A DNA stretch of 64,000 nt from Actinomycetales bacterium. GTDB taxonomy: Bacteria > Actinomycetota > Actinomycetes > Actinomycetales > Dermatophilaceae. The notes beneath the pieces were generated by a model that did no database searches, was not told the origin of the DNA, and saw nothing but the letters and a program-made list of their open reading frames with translations. Both the position numbers and the translations under genes were made by a program. Of this stretch, positions 1-7,351 are shown in pieces (position 1 is the stretch's first letter; the number at the start of each line of letters is the position of its first letter). The stretch covers positions 62,001 to 126,000 of the forward strand of contig JADJVI010000018.1 in assembly GCA_016710645.1 (NCBI GenBank), in the 5' to 3' direction.

Positions 1-968
1 TGGCCGAGCTGCTCCCCACCTGTCCGCAGTACTGCGGCCACTGCACCCGGATGGACCTCGTCGGCAACTCGACCCCCCAGGTGACCAAGCTGAAGTTCCT
101 GGGCAAGCCGGCCGACCGGCATACCGCCATGCTCGACTACCTGCGCGCCACCCCGACGGTCCGCGACGTCGTGGTCTCCGGTGGCGACGTGGCCAACCTG
201 CCCTGGAAGAACCTCGAAGCCTTCCTCGACCAGTTGCTCGCCATCGATTCGATCCGCGATATTCGCCTGGCCACCAAGGCCCTGATCGGGTTGCCGCAGC
301 ACTGGTCGGCGCCTGATGTCGTCGAGGGCATGGGTCGGGTCACCGCCACCGCCCGCGCTCGCGGCGTGCACGTGGCCATCCACACCCACGCCAACCACGC
401 CAACAGCATCACCCCCTCGGTCGCCCATGCCGCCAAGGTGCTCATGGAGGCGGGGCTGTTCAACATCCGCAACCAGGGCGTGCTCCTGGCGGGCGTCAAC
501 GACTCCCCCGAAGCGCTGCTGGACCTCTGCTTCGCGCTGCAGGACAACGCCGGCATCACGCCGTACTACTTCTACATGTGCGACATGATCCCGTTCAGCG
601 AGCACTGGCGGCTGTCGCTGGCTCAGGCCCAGGAGCTGCAGCACGCGATCATGGGCTACCTGCCCGGGTTCGCGACGCCGCGCATCGTCTGCGACGTGCC
701 GTTCGTCGGCAAGCGCTGGGTGCACCAGGTGCACGACTACGACACCGCGCACGGCATCTCGTACTGGCGCAAGAACTACCGCACTTCGATCGAGGCCCAG
801 GACGTCGACGCCCTGTCCCGTGAGTACGTCTACTACGACCCAATCCACACCCTGCCGGCCAGCGGCCAGGCGTGGTGGCTGGAAGAGGCCAACCCGGTGA
901 CGACGCACGCAGCGGCAATGACCGCCGCCGCGGCCAGCCGGGAAGCGTCTCTGGCGCAGTCGCTCTGA
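1..968 (+). CDS. KamA-family lysine 2,3-aminomutase-like radical SAM protein (5' truncated)
   Basis: The reading frame is already open at the left edge (frame from base 3), so the N-terminus lies outside the window. The first visible residues contain the radical-SAM cysteine motif CX3CX2C (TCPQYCGHC, bases 21-47), which binds the 4Fe-4S cluster that cleaves S-adenosylmethionine. The rest matches the KamA/LAM family, which uses PLP and SAM to move an amino group between adjacent carbons of lysine or a similar amino acid. The C-terminal part shows the GKRWVHQVHDYD and ISYWRKNYRT stretches typical of actinobacterial KamA-like proteins. The substrate cannot be fixed from sequence. The stop is followed 28 bases later by a convergent monooxygenase gene. 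Confidence 0.85.
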   Translation, partial: AELLPTCPQYCGHCTRMDLVGNSTPQVTKLKFLGKPADRHTAMLDYLRATPTVRDVVVSGGDVANLPWKNLEAFLDQLLAIDSIRDIRLATKALIGLPQHWSAPDVVEGMGRVTATARARGVHVAIHTHANHANSITPSVAHAAKVLMEAGLFNIRNQGVLLAGVNDSPEALLDLCFALQDNAGITPYYFYMCDMIPFSEHWRLSLAQAQELQHAIMGYLPGFATPRIVCDVPFVGKRWVHQVHDYDTAHGISYWRKNYRTSIEAQDVDALSREYVYYDPIHTLPASGQAWWLEEANPVTTHAAAMTAAAASREASLAQSL

Positions 969-996
969 ACTTCGGCACGCTTACAACGCGCTCGAC

Positions 997-2436
997 TCAG
1001 GCCCGCCGGTAGTCCCGATCCCGGGACCGGCGGGCCTGCAGTCGATAGCGCACGGTCGAGGCGGGCCACACGGTGACGTTGCGGCCCTGCTCGTCGAGGT
1101 ACCAACTGTCACATCCGGACGCCCAGACCGTATGCCGGGTCCGGCGCCGGACCCAGCGCCCAAAGCGAGCCTGCGCGGCCTCGGTCACCACGTGCGGGCC
1201 ATCGCGGTCGGCTCGACGCAAGGCGTCCAGGACGTGGTCGATGGCCGTCTCGATCTGTAGCAGCACCGAGTTGTGGCCCAAGGCCGTGTTGGGCCCGAGC
1301 AGGAGATACAGCTCGGGGAAGCCGGCGACGGTGATCCCGAAGTGGGTGGCGCGCTCGTGCGACCAAACCTGCCCCAACTCCCGGTCGCCCAGCCCCACGA
1401 TGTGCATGCGCTCGTATGACCCCGCCGGGTCGAAGCCGGTGGCCAGCACGATGGCATCAACCTCGTGCAGCACTCCGTCGCGGGTGCGGATGCCGGTGGG
1501 TTCCACCGCTTGGATGCCCTCGGTCACCAAGCTCACGTGTGGTTGGGCGAAGGTCGGCCAATAGTCATCGGACAGCAACACTCGCTTGCAGCCCAGGGCA
1601 TAGCCCGGTGTGAGCGCCGCGCGGACGTCAGGGTCGGGCACGGCAGCGGCCAGATGGGCCAGCGACCGAGCCTCGGCCACCTGTCTGGCGCGCTCCCAGC
1701 GTCCGAACCCCAACACCCGCACCTCGAGGCGGGCATAGGTGGCCCAGCGCGCGAGTCGGGCGGTCCACGGCATACGGGAGTAGCGGCGTTGCCGTTGTGG
1801 CGACCACGGGCGGTCGTGGCGCGGGACGATCCAGCTCGCCGTTCGTTGGAAGACGGTCAACACTTGGACTCGGGGGGCCAGGGCCGGCACCAGCTGCACA
1901 GCGGATGCTCCCGTGCCGACAACCGCGACTCGCACCCCGGTGAGGTGGTCCTCGGCCGGCCAGTCGGCCGTGTGCAGGATCGGGCCGGCAAAGGTGGCCA
2001 GGCCGGGGATATCCGGCCGCTTGGTCACGTGCAGTCCCCCGACGGCAAGCACCAACGCGTCGCCGGTCCACTCCCGCCCATCGGCGGTGGTGACGGCCCA
2101 TCGATCACCAAGCCACCGTGCGTCGACAACATCCGCGCCGAGGGCGATGCGATCGAGCAGCCCGAATCGCCGCACGCAGTCGCGCAGGTAATCCCAGATC
2201 TCCTGCGAGGTCGCGAAGTCGCGGCTCCAGTCCGGCTTCGGCGCGAAGGACAGGCTGTAGAGCTGGCTCGGTACGTCGCAGGCACACCCCGGGTAGCGAT
2301 TGTCGCGCCAGGTGCCACCGATATCGTCGGCTCGTTCCAGCATCACGACATCGGTGATCCCCTGCTGCGCCAGCCGCGCGGCCATGGCAATGCCGGAGAA
2401 GCCACTGCCGACGACGACAACCCGATGATGGGACAC
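997..2436 (-). CDS. Flavin-containing monooxygenase, Baeyer-Villiger-like
   Basis: 479 residues, GTG start. An N-terminal Rossmann FAD site (GSGFSG, residues 10-15) is followed by the flavin-monooxygenase fingerprint FxGxxxHxxxW (residues 149-159) and a second, NADPH-binding Rossmann motif (GTGASA, about 174-179). This order is that of class B flavoprotein monooxygenases, which oxygenate ketones or soft nucleophiles using NADPH and O2. The substrate is unknown. The gene is divergent from the YbaK gene; the 64-base spacer holds an inverted pair of the dispersed GGTATGCCGT repeat. Confidence 0.85.
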   Translation of the reverse strand: MSHHRVVVVGSGFSGIAMAARLAQQGITDVVMLERADDIGGTWRDNRYPGCACDVPSQLYSLSFAPKPDWSRDFATSQEIWDYLRDCVRRFGLLDRIALGADVVDARWLGDRWAVTTADGREWTGDALVLAVGGLHVTKRPDIPGLATFAGPILHTADWPAEDHLTGVRVAVVGTGASAVQLVPALAPRVQVLTVFQRTASWIVPRHDRPWSPQRQRRYSRMPWTARLARWATYARLEVRVLGFGRWERARQVAEARSLAHLAAAVPDPDVRAALTPGYALGCKRVLLSDDYWPTFAQPHVSLVTEGIQAVEPTGIRTRDGVLHEVDAIVLATGFDPAGSYERMHIVGLGDRELGQVWSHERATHFGITVAGFPELYLLLGPNTALGHNSVLLQIETAIDHVLDALRRADRDGPHVVTEAAQARFGRWVRRRTRHTVWASGCDSWYLDEQGRNVTVWPASTVRYRLQARRSRDRDYRRA

Positions 2437-2444
2437 GCCAGGAG

Positions 2445-2491
2445 GGTATGCCGTGCAGTCGCCACTGGCCTACCGGGCAGACACGGCATAC
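2445..2491. repeat. Inverted pair of the dispersed GGTATGCCGT motif between divergent genes
   Basis: GGTATGCCGTG starts at 2445 and CACGGCATAC ends at 2491. The two copies face each other across 26 bases, between the GTG starts of the monooxygenase (minus) and the YbaK gene (plus). The right copy has T instead of C at the tenth position. The arrangement could fold as a cruciform or long-loop hairpin or act as a paired binding site. Its presence argues for the downstream YbaK start at 2501. Confidence 0.6.
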
Positions 2492-2500
2492 TCGGGGCTC

Positions 2501-3007
2501 GTGGCACGACCGGAACGCAAAGGTGGCGGGAGCGCCGGCACGCGCGCGACGACGGCCTTGCAGGCAGAGGGCGTCAGCTTCGTCGCGCACAGCTATGAGC
2601 ACGATCCCGCGGCACCGTCCTACGGCCTGGAGGCGGCGCAGGCGCTCGGCATCCCGCCCGAGCGGGTCTTCAAGACCCTGGTCGTCGACACCGGGGCGGG
2701 TCTGGCGGTGGGCATCGTGCCGGTCGACCGACAGCTGGACCTCAAGGCCATCGCGCACGCGCTCGGGGTCAAGCGTGCTGACCTTGCGGCGGCAGCCGCG
2801 GCGCAGCGGGCAACCGGCTACGTGCTCGGGGGGATCAGCCCGTTCGGCCAGACCAAGGCCCTCCCGACCGTCCTCGACGACGGCGCGCTGAACCACGACA
2901 CCATCCTCGTCAGCGGTGGGCGCCGCGGATTCGACGTCGAGGTGGCCCCCGCTGACCTGGTGCGGATCTGCCGGGCCACGGTGGCGCCCATCTCGCGGAC
3001 CCGCTGA
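2501..3007 (+). CDS. ybaK: YbaK/EbsC-family aminoacyl-tRNA deacylase (Cys-tRNA(Pro) type)
   Basis: About 168 residues from GTG 2501. An in-frame GTG at 2453 would add 16 residues made of repeat DNA and is less likely. The protein matches the YbaK family, single-domain editing enzymes that hydrolyse mischarged Cys-tRNA(Pro) in the cytoplasm. Family features visible are RVFKTLVV near residue 52, a VDRQLDLKAIA block, GYVLGGISPFG and the C-terminal VSGGRRGFDVEVAPADL. The length fits the family. Gene order suggests it stands alone. Confidence 0.85.
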   Translation: MARPERKGGGSAGTRATTALQAEGVSFVAHSYEHDPAAPSYGLEAAQALGIPPERVFKTLVVDTGAGLAVGIVPVDRQLDLKAIAHALGVKRADLAAAAAAQRATGYVLGGISPFGQTKALPTVLDDGALNHDTILVSGGRRGFDVEVAPADLVRICRATVAPISRTR

Positions 3008-3040
3008 CACCCGGTCGGGGCCGCGGCGTACCGTGACCGG

Positions 3041-4234
3041 GTGACCACCAGCCAGCCCCGCCGGGGACTGGTTCTTATCCTCGCCGCGCTCTCGATGATC
3101 GGGCCGTTCACGGTCGACACGATCTTTCCGGCCTTCCCCGCCATCGAAGCCGACTTCGCGACCGACCCGGTGGCGATGCAGCAGACCATCAGCGTCTACC
3201 TGCTCACCCTCGGGGTCATGAGCCTGCTGCATGGACCGCTCTCGGACGCAATGGGCCGCAAGCCGGTCATCGTCGTCGGATTGGCCCTGTATGCCGGGGC
3301 CTCCACCATCTGCGCGCTTGCGCCCAGCCTGCCGGTGCTCCTGCTCGGACGCGCCCTGCAGGGGGTCTGCGCCGGCGCCGGGATGATCATCGGGCGCACC
3401 ATGGTCCGCGACTTGTTCCACGGGGAGTCCGCGCAGCGAATCATGGCCCAGATCTCGATGATCTTCGCCGTGGCTCCAGCAGCCGCACCGATCGCCGGTG
3501 GGTGGATCGTGGGTTTCGCCCATTGGCGGTGGATCTTCTGGTTCCTCACCGGGTTGAGCCTGGTGTTGGTCGTCATCACCGTGACCGCGCTGCCCGAGTC
3601 GCATCCGGAGCCGCTACGCACCCCTTTACGAGTCGGAGCGCTGGTTCAGGCCGTCGTCAGCTCGGCTCGCGATCGGGACGTCCGACGGCTGGTCTATGTC
3701 GCGTCGTTCAACTTCGCGGCCCTGTTCACCTATATCGCGTCGGCCCCGGCGATCGTCGTCACCCATCTCAGGCTGGGGGCGGGTGACTTCGGCTGGCTCT
3801 TCGTCCCGATTGTCACCGCGATGATGTGCGGGTCCTGGCTCACGGGTCACCTTGCGGGGAGGTTCTCGTCGCGGACCTTCCTCAACGTCGGCTTCGCGTT
3901 GAGCACGCTCGGTGCGGTGAGTGCCCTGCTCGTCGAGGCGACCAGCTTGCCGCGGTTGCCCTACGTCCTCATTGGTCCGATGCTCACCGGGTTGGGCATC
4001 TCGCTGGTGTTCCCGCTGGTGACGCTGGTCCTGCTGGAAGTGCGACCGGCCCATCGCGGCACGTTGTCGACCCTGCAGGCCTTTGCCTCCACCTTGCTCA
4101 ACGCGGTGGTGTCAGGGGCGCTGGTGCCACTGGTCTCGGGACGGCTGGAGACCATCTCGTTGGCTGCGCTGGGTTTCAGCCTGGTCGGCTGGGCGTGGTG
4201 GCGACGCCACCAACACCTGCATCCCTCAGCTTGA
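3041..4234 (+). CDS. MFS multidrug efflux transporter, Bcr/CflA family
   Basis: 397 residues with about 12 predicted hydrophobic segments, GTG start. The loop between helices 2 and 3 carries the MFS signature GPLSDAMGRK (D and GRK conserved), and the N-terminal FTVDTIFPAFP stretch is typical of the Bcr/CflA drug:proton antiporters. It should sit in the cytoplasmic membrane and export small toxic compounds; the substrate is not predictable. Its last 9 bases overlap the end of the convergent Lrp regulator. Confidence 0.88.
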   Translation: MTTSQPRRGLVLILAALSMIGPFTVDTIFPAFPAIEADFATDPVAMQQTISVYLLTLGVMSLLHGPLSDAMGRKPVIVVGLALYAGASTICALAPSLPVLLLGRALQGVCAGAGMIIGRTMVRDLFHGESAQRIMAQISMIFAVAPAAAPIAGGWIVGFAHWRWIFWFLTGLSLVLVVITVTALPESHPEPLRTPLRVGALVQAVVSSARDRDVRRLVYVASFNFAALFTYIASAPAIVVTHLRLGAGDFGWLFVPIVTAMMCGSWLTGHLAGRFSSRTFLNVGFALSTLGAVSALLVEATSLPRLPYVLIGPMLTGLGISLVFPLVTLVLLEVRPAHRGTLSTLQAFASTLLNAVVSGALVPLVSGRLETISLAALGFSLVGWAWWRRHQHLHPSA

Positions 4235-4687
4235 TTCGGCGATTTTGCCGCCCAGGACCGGGCGGCCTTCCCACGCGGTCGACAGGACGATGGTCGTGCG
4301 GGTCTGCACGTGGGCGACCGCGCGGATGCGGGCCAGCAGGTTCTCCAGGTCCAACGGGGTGCCGACCCGCACCTTGGTGACGTAGTTGAAGTCGCCCGCC
4401 ACCGAGTGGCAGGACTCGATCTCGGGCAGTCCCTTGAGACGTTCGGGGATGTCGTCGGGTGCAGCCGGGTCCAACGGAGACAGCGAGATGTATGCCGTGA
4501 GGGCCAGGCCGACCTTCGCCGGGTCGATGACCGCCTGGTAGCCCTTGATGACCCCACGCTCCTCCAGGCGGCGGACCCGCTGGTGCACGGCCGAGGTCGA
4601 CAATCCAGTGGCCTTGCCCAGGTCGGTGTAGCTCATCCGCCCGTCGGCTGCGAGCAACGCGACCAACTGCCGATCCAGCTTCTCCAT
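4226..4687 (-). CDS. Lrp/AsnC-family transcriptional regulator
   Basis: 153 residues, ATG start. The N-terminal winged helix-turn-helix (LDRQLVALLAADGRMSYTDL, recognition helix around LSTSAVHQRVRRLEERGVI) is followed by an AsnC ligand-binding (RAM) domain. Lrp proteins bind amino acids or similar effectors and form octamers on DNA. The gene is divergent from the exonuclease gene with a 58-base spacer that could hold an autoregulatory site. Target genes and effector are unknown; its convergent neighbour is an exporter. Confidence 0.9.
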   Translation of the reverse strand: MEKLDRQLVALLAADGRMSYTDLGKATGLSTSAVHQRVRRLEERGVIKGYQAVIDPAKVGLALTAYISLSPLDPAAPDDIPERLKGLPEIESCHSVAGDFNYVTKVRVGTPLDLENLLARIRAVAHVQTRTTIVLSTAWEGRPVLGGKIAESS

Positions 4688-4745
4688 GGACCCAGCCTAC
4701 GCACCGGCCCCGCCGCGGCAGCCGTCCGCATCGGAGCCTGAGACG

Positions 4746-5693
4746 ATGTCGCCCATGACGACACCTGGCCGGCTCATGCTGCTGGACTCGGCGAGCCTGT
4801 ACTTCCGCGCCTTCTTCGGCGTCCCCGACCAGCGCGAGAGCCCGGCGGAAGCCCCGACGAATGCCGTGCGCGGGTTCCTCGACATGATCGCTACCCTCGT
4901 GGACCGACATCGTCCCGACCACCTCGTGGCGTGCTGGGACAACGACTGGCGCCCGGCCTTCCGCGTCGAGGCGATCCCCAGCTACAAGGCGCACCGGGTC
5001 GCCGACGAGACCACTGACCCAGACGCCGAAGAGGTACCCGACGATCTCGCCGTCCAGGTGCCGGTCATCATCGCGGCGCTCGAAGCATTGGGGATCTCGC
5101 GGATCGGTGTCGACGGCTACGAGGCGGACGACGTCATCGGGGCGCTCACCGTTCGTCACCGCGGCCTCGGGCCGGTCGACATCGTCACCGGTGACCGGGA
5201 CCTGTTCCAGCTCGTTGACGACGACGCAGCCGTTCGGGTCATCTATACCGCCCGCGGCGGCGTTCGCGACGCCGACGCCGTCGACCAGGCCTTCCTTGCC
5301 ACCAAGTACGGCGTGGCGAGCGGGCCGGCATACGCCGATCTCGCGACGCTGCGCGGAGACTCCTCGGACGGTCTGCCGGGTGTCGCGGGGATCGGCGAGA
5401 AGACCGCGGCGACCCTGCTGGCCACGTTTGGGACGTTGGAGGGTATCCAGGCGGCCCTCGCCTCCGGGGATCCGCGGATCAAGGGCGCGGTGCGGTCCCG
5501 GCTGGAGGCCGGCACGGCATACCTGCAGGTCGCCCCCGCGGTGGTGCACGTCGCGGTGGACGCGCCCCTTCCGCAGGTGCCGACCCTGGTGCCCACCCAG
5601 GTGGCCGATCCCGTGCTGCTGAGCCGGCTTGCGGTGGACTACGGGCTGACCAACCCGGTCAACCGGGTCATCTCGGCACTCGGGCTCGACTGA
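4746..5693 (+). CDS. 5'-3' exonuclease (FEN/Pol I N-terminal type)
   Basis: About 315 residues from ATG 4746; ATG 4755 is an alternative, and starting at 4686 would run into the Lrp gene start. The protein is a stand-alone 5'-3' exonuclease domain with MLLDSASLYFRAFF at the N-terminus, DGYEADDVIG and VTGDRDLFQLV acidic metal-site motifs, and the H3TH segment GDSSDGLPGVAGIGEKTA. It should remove flaps or RNA primers during replication and repair. An exonuclease of this kind lies near helY, tatC and pafA in Mycobacterium, so the neighbourhood is conserved. Confidence 0.9.
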   Translation: MSPMTTPGRLMLLDSASLYFRAFFGVPDQRESPAEAPTNAVRGFLDMIATLVDRHRPDHLVACWDNDWRPAFRVEAIPSYKAHRVADETTDPDAEEVPDDLAVQVPVIIAALEALGISRIGVDGYEADDVIGALTVRHRGLGPVDIVTGDRDLFQLVDDDAAVRVIYTARGGVRDADAVDQAFLATKYGVASGPAYADLATLRGDSSDGLPGVAGIGEKTAATLLATFGTLEGIQAALASGDPRIKGAVRSRLEAGTAYLQVAPAVVHVAVDAPLPQVPTLVPTQVADPVLLSRLAVDYGLTNPVNRVISALGLD

Positions 5694-5718
5694 GCTCGAC
5701 CGCCACGTTCCGAGTCGG

Positions 5719-7227
5719 TCAGGAGGGCGTGGGCGCCGCCAGCAACTCCTGCAGGCTGGCCTGGAAGTAGTCCGGCAGGCGCCGGTAATCGGGCACGATG
5801 TCCCGGCAGGCCGTCGTGCTCAGCAGCATCCGGTCACCCAGGCTCATCCCCCCGACGAGAATGCCGCAGCCCGGGGTGAGGAAGCCGTAGAGGAAGTACT
5901 CCTTCATCTGCACCCCGTCGTAGGTCGGGGGCACCCGCGGACCCTTGACGTTGGAGACCGCGACGTTGTACATCCGCGGCACCAGGCCGATCGGCAGCGC
6001 GGTCATGATCCGGGCACCCGGCGCCATGACCGCGGACGGGATCAGTGCCGCTGCGCGCCGCATGAGATGGCTGGGCATGTGGTCCCACGTGGTCTTGGCA
6101 CGAGTCGCGGCATCGTGCGCGAACCGCAGGCGCGCGATGGGGTCGGCCAGGTGGGTCGGGAGGGGAAGGAAGAGCATCCAGACGTGGTTGGCCCAGCGGT
6201 CGACTTCCTCGCCAGTGCGCCAGGAGATGGGAGCGGACCCCACCAGCGGCTCCTCAGGCACCGTGCCATGGTCGGCCATATAGGCACGCAACCCGCCCGC
6301 GACGACCGCCAGGACAGCGTCGTTGATGGTGCCGCCGACCTTCTTGCCGATGGTGCGCAGGTCGGTGATCCCCAGGTCGGCCGTCGTGATCCCGAGGTTG
6401 GTCGTCACGGCGCCATTGAATGGGCTCGCCGGTGGACTCATCGTGGGCATGAGTGGGTCGATCTCGTCGGCGTCGGCCCCGGCGACCTTGCGCAGTGCCT
6501 TCGCGATGGGAGCCGGGAGGCTGCCGGGCAGCACCCGCAGGGCAGTGCGGGGCAGGGTGGCCCACCCCTCCTGGTCGACCTGACCCTTGGCCCACGTCAT
6601 CAGGTCACCCTGCAGCCGGACGAACTCCACCGGCTTGGCGACCAGACCGGCCACGCCGCGCTTGACCAACTCCACCTGACGGCGTCGCCCGCTGAGGACT
6701 TGCGCTGGGCGCGGCGTGGCCTTCTCCACCGGGTCATCGGACAGCAGGTCGTAGATCGCCCACAGCGCGCTGCCGTCGGTCAATCCATGGGTGATCTTGA
6801 CGACATAGGCGAACCGCCCCCCAGACAGCCCCTCCACGAGGTAGATCCGCCACATCGGGCGGTCTCGCGGCAGGTGCTCAGTCATGATCTCGTCGACGAC
6901 CTCGTGGAACTGCTCGTCGGTGCCGGGCAGGGGCACCGTCACTCCGACGACGTGGTGAGTAAGGTCGACCTCCCCCGTCTCGACCCAGTGCCGCTGGTCC
7001 AGACCGAGCGGCACGGATTGCAGCGTCCAGCGCAGCAGATCGAGCACCGGGAGCCGCTCGGCGACCCGATTGCGCAGGAACTCCAACCGGTTGTCGCTGC
7101 CCGCAGCCCCGGGTGCCTCCCCCCGCGCCTCCCCCGGCTCGAACACCGCAACGCCGGCGACGTGTCCCGTGGTGCGGGGGGTGTCGAGGGCGAGGTACAT
7201 CTCGTCGAGGCCGGTCAGCCGTTGCAT
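5719..7227 (-). CDS. Wax ester synthase/diacylglycerol acyltransferase family O-acyltransferase
   Basis: 502 residues from ATG 7227 (MQRLTGLDEMYL is the usual family start). The family joins fatty acyl-CoA to long-chain alcohols or diacylglycerol to make storage lipids, at the inner face of the membrane. The condensation motif HHxxxDG is present only as THGLTDG (residues 146-152): the second, catalytic His is kept but the first is Thr. The later family blocks are seen, including NDAVLAVVAGGLR and the VSNVKGP stretch. It appears to be a single gene with its own promoter region (7228-7351). Activity may be weak or shifted because of the motif change. Confidence 0.85.
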   Translation of the reverse strand: MQRLTGLDEMYLALDTPRTTGHVAGVAVFEPGEARGEAPGAAGSDNRLEFLRNRVAERLPVLDLLRWTLQSVPLGLDQRHWVETGEVDLTHHVVGVTVPLPGTDEQFHEVVDEIMTEHLPRDRPMWRIYLVEGLSGGRFAYVVKITHGLTDGSALWAIYDLLSDDPVEKATPRPAQVLSGRRRQVELVKRGVAGLVAKPVEFVRLQGDLMTWAKGQVDQEGWATLPRTALRVLPGSLPAPIAKALRKVAGADADEIDPLMPTMSPPASPFNGAVTTNLGITTADLGITDLRTIGKKVGGTINDAVLAVVAGGLRAYMADHGTVPEEPLVGSAPISWRTGEEVDRWANHVWMLFLPLPTHLADPIARLRFAHDAATRAKTTWDHMPSHLMRRAAALIPSAVMAPGARIMTALPIGLVPRMYNVAVSNVKGPRVPPTYDGVQMKEYFLYGFLTPGCGILVGGMSLGDRMLLSTTACRDIVPDYRRLPDYFQASLQELLAAPTPS

Positions 7228-7351
7228 CCGCAGGTTCCTTCCCGCCGTGATCCCAGAGTGTGCAGCCGACGTTAGCGGCACCGACCGATCGTTCAGTTGT
7301 GCACGTGACGAACACCGCGCGTGAGGTGGCCGCCCCGTCCGATGCTGCCGC

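Noticed and set aside
2453..2500. Upstream GTG start for ybaK
   Set aside because: The extra 16 residues are coded by the inverted repeat and are unlike the family N-terminus.
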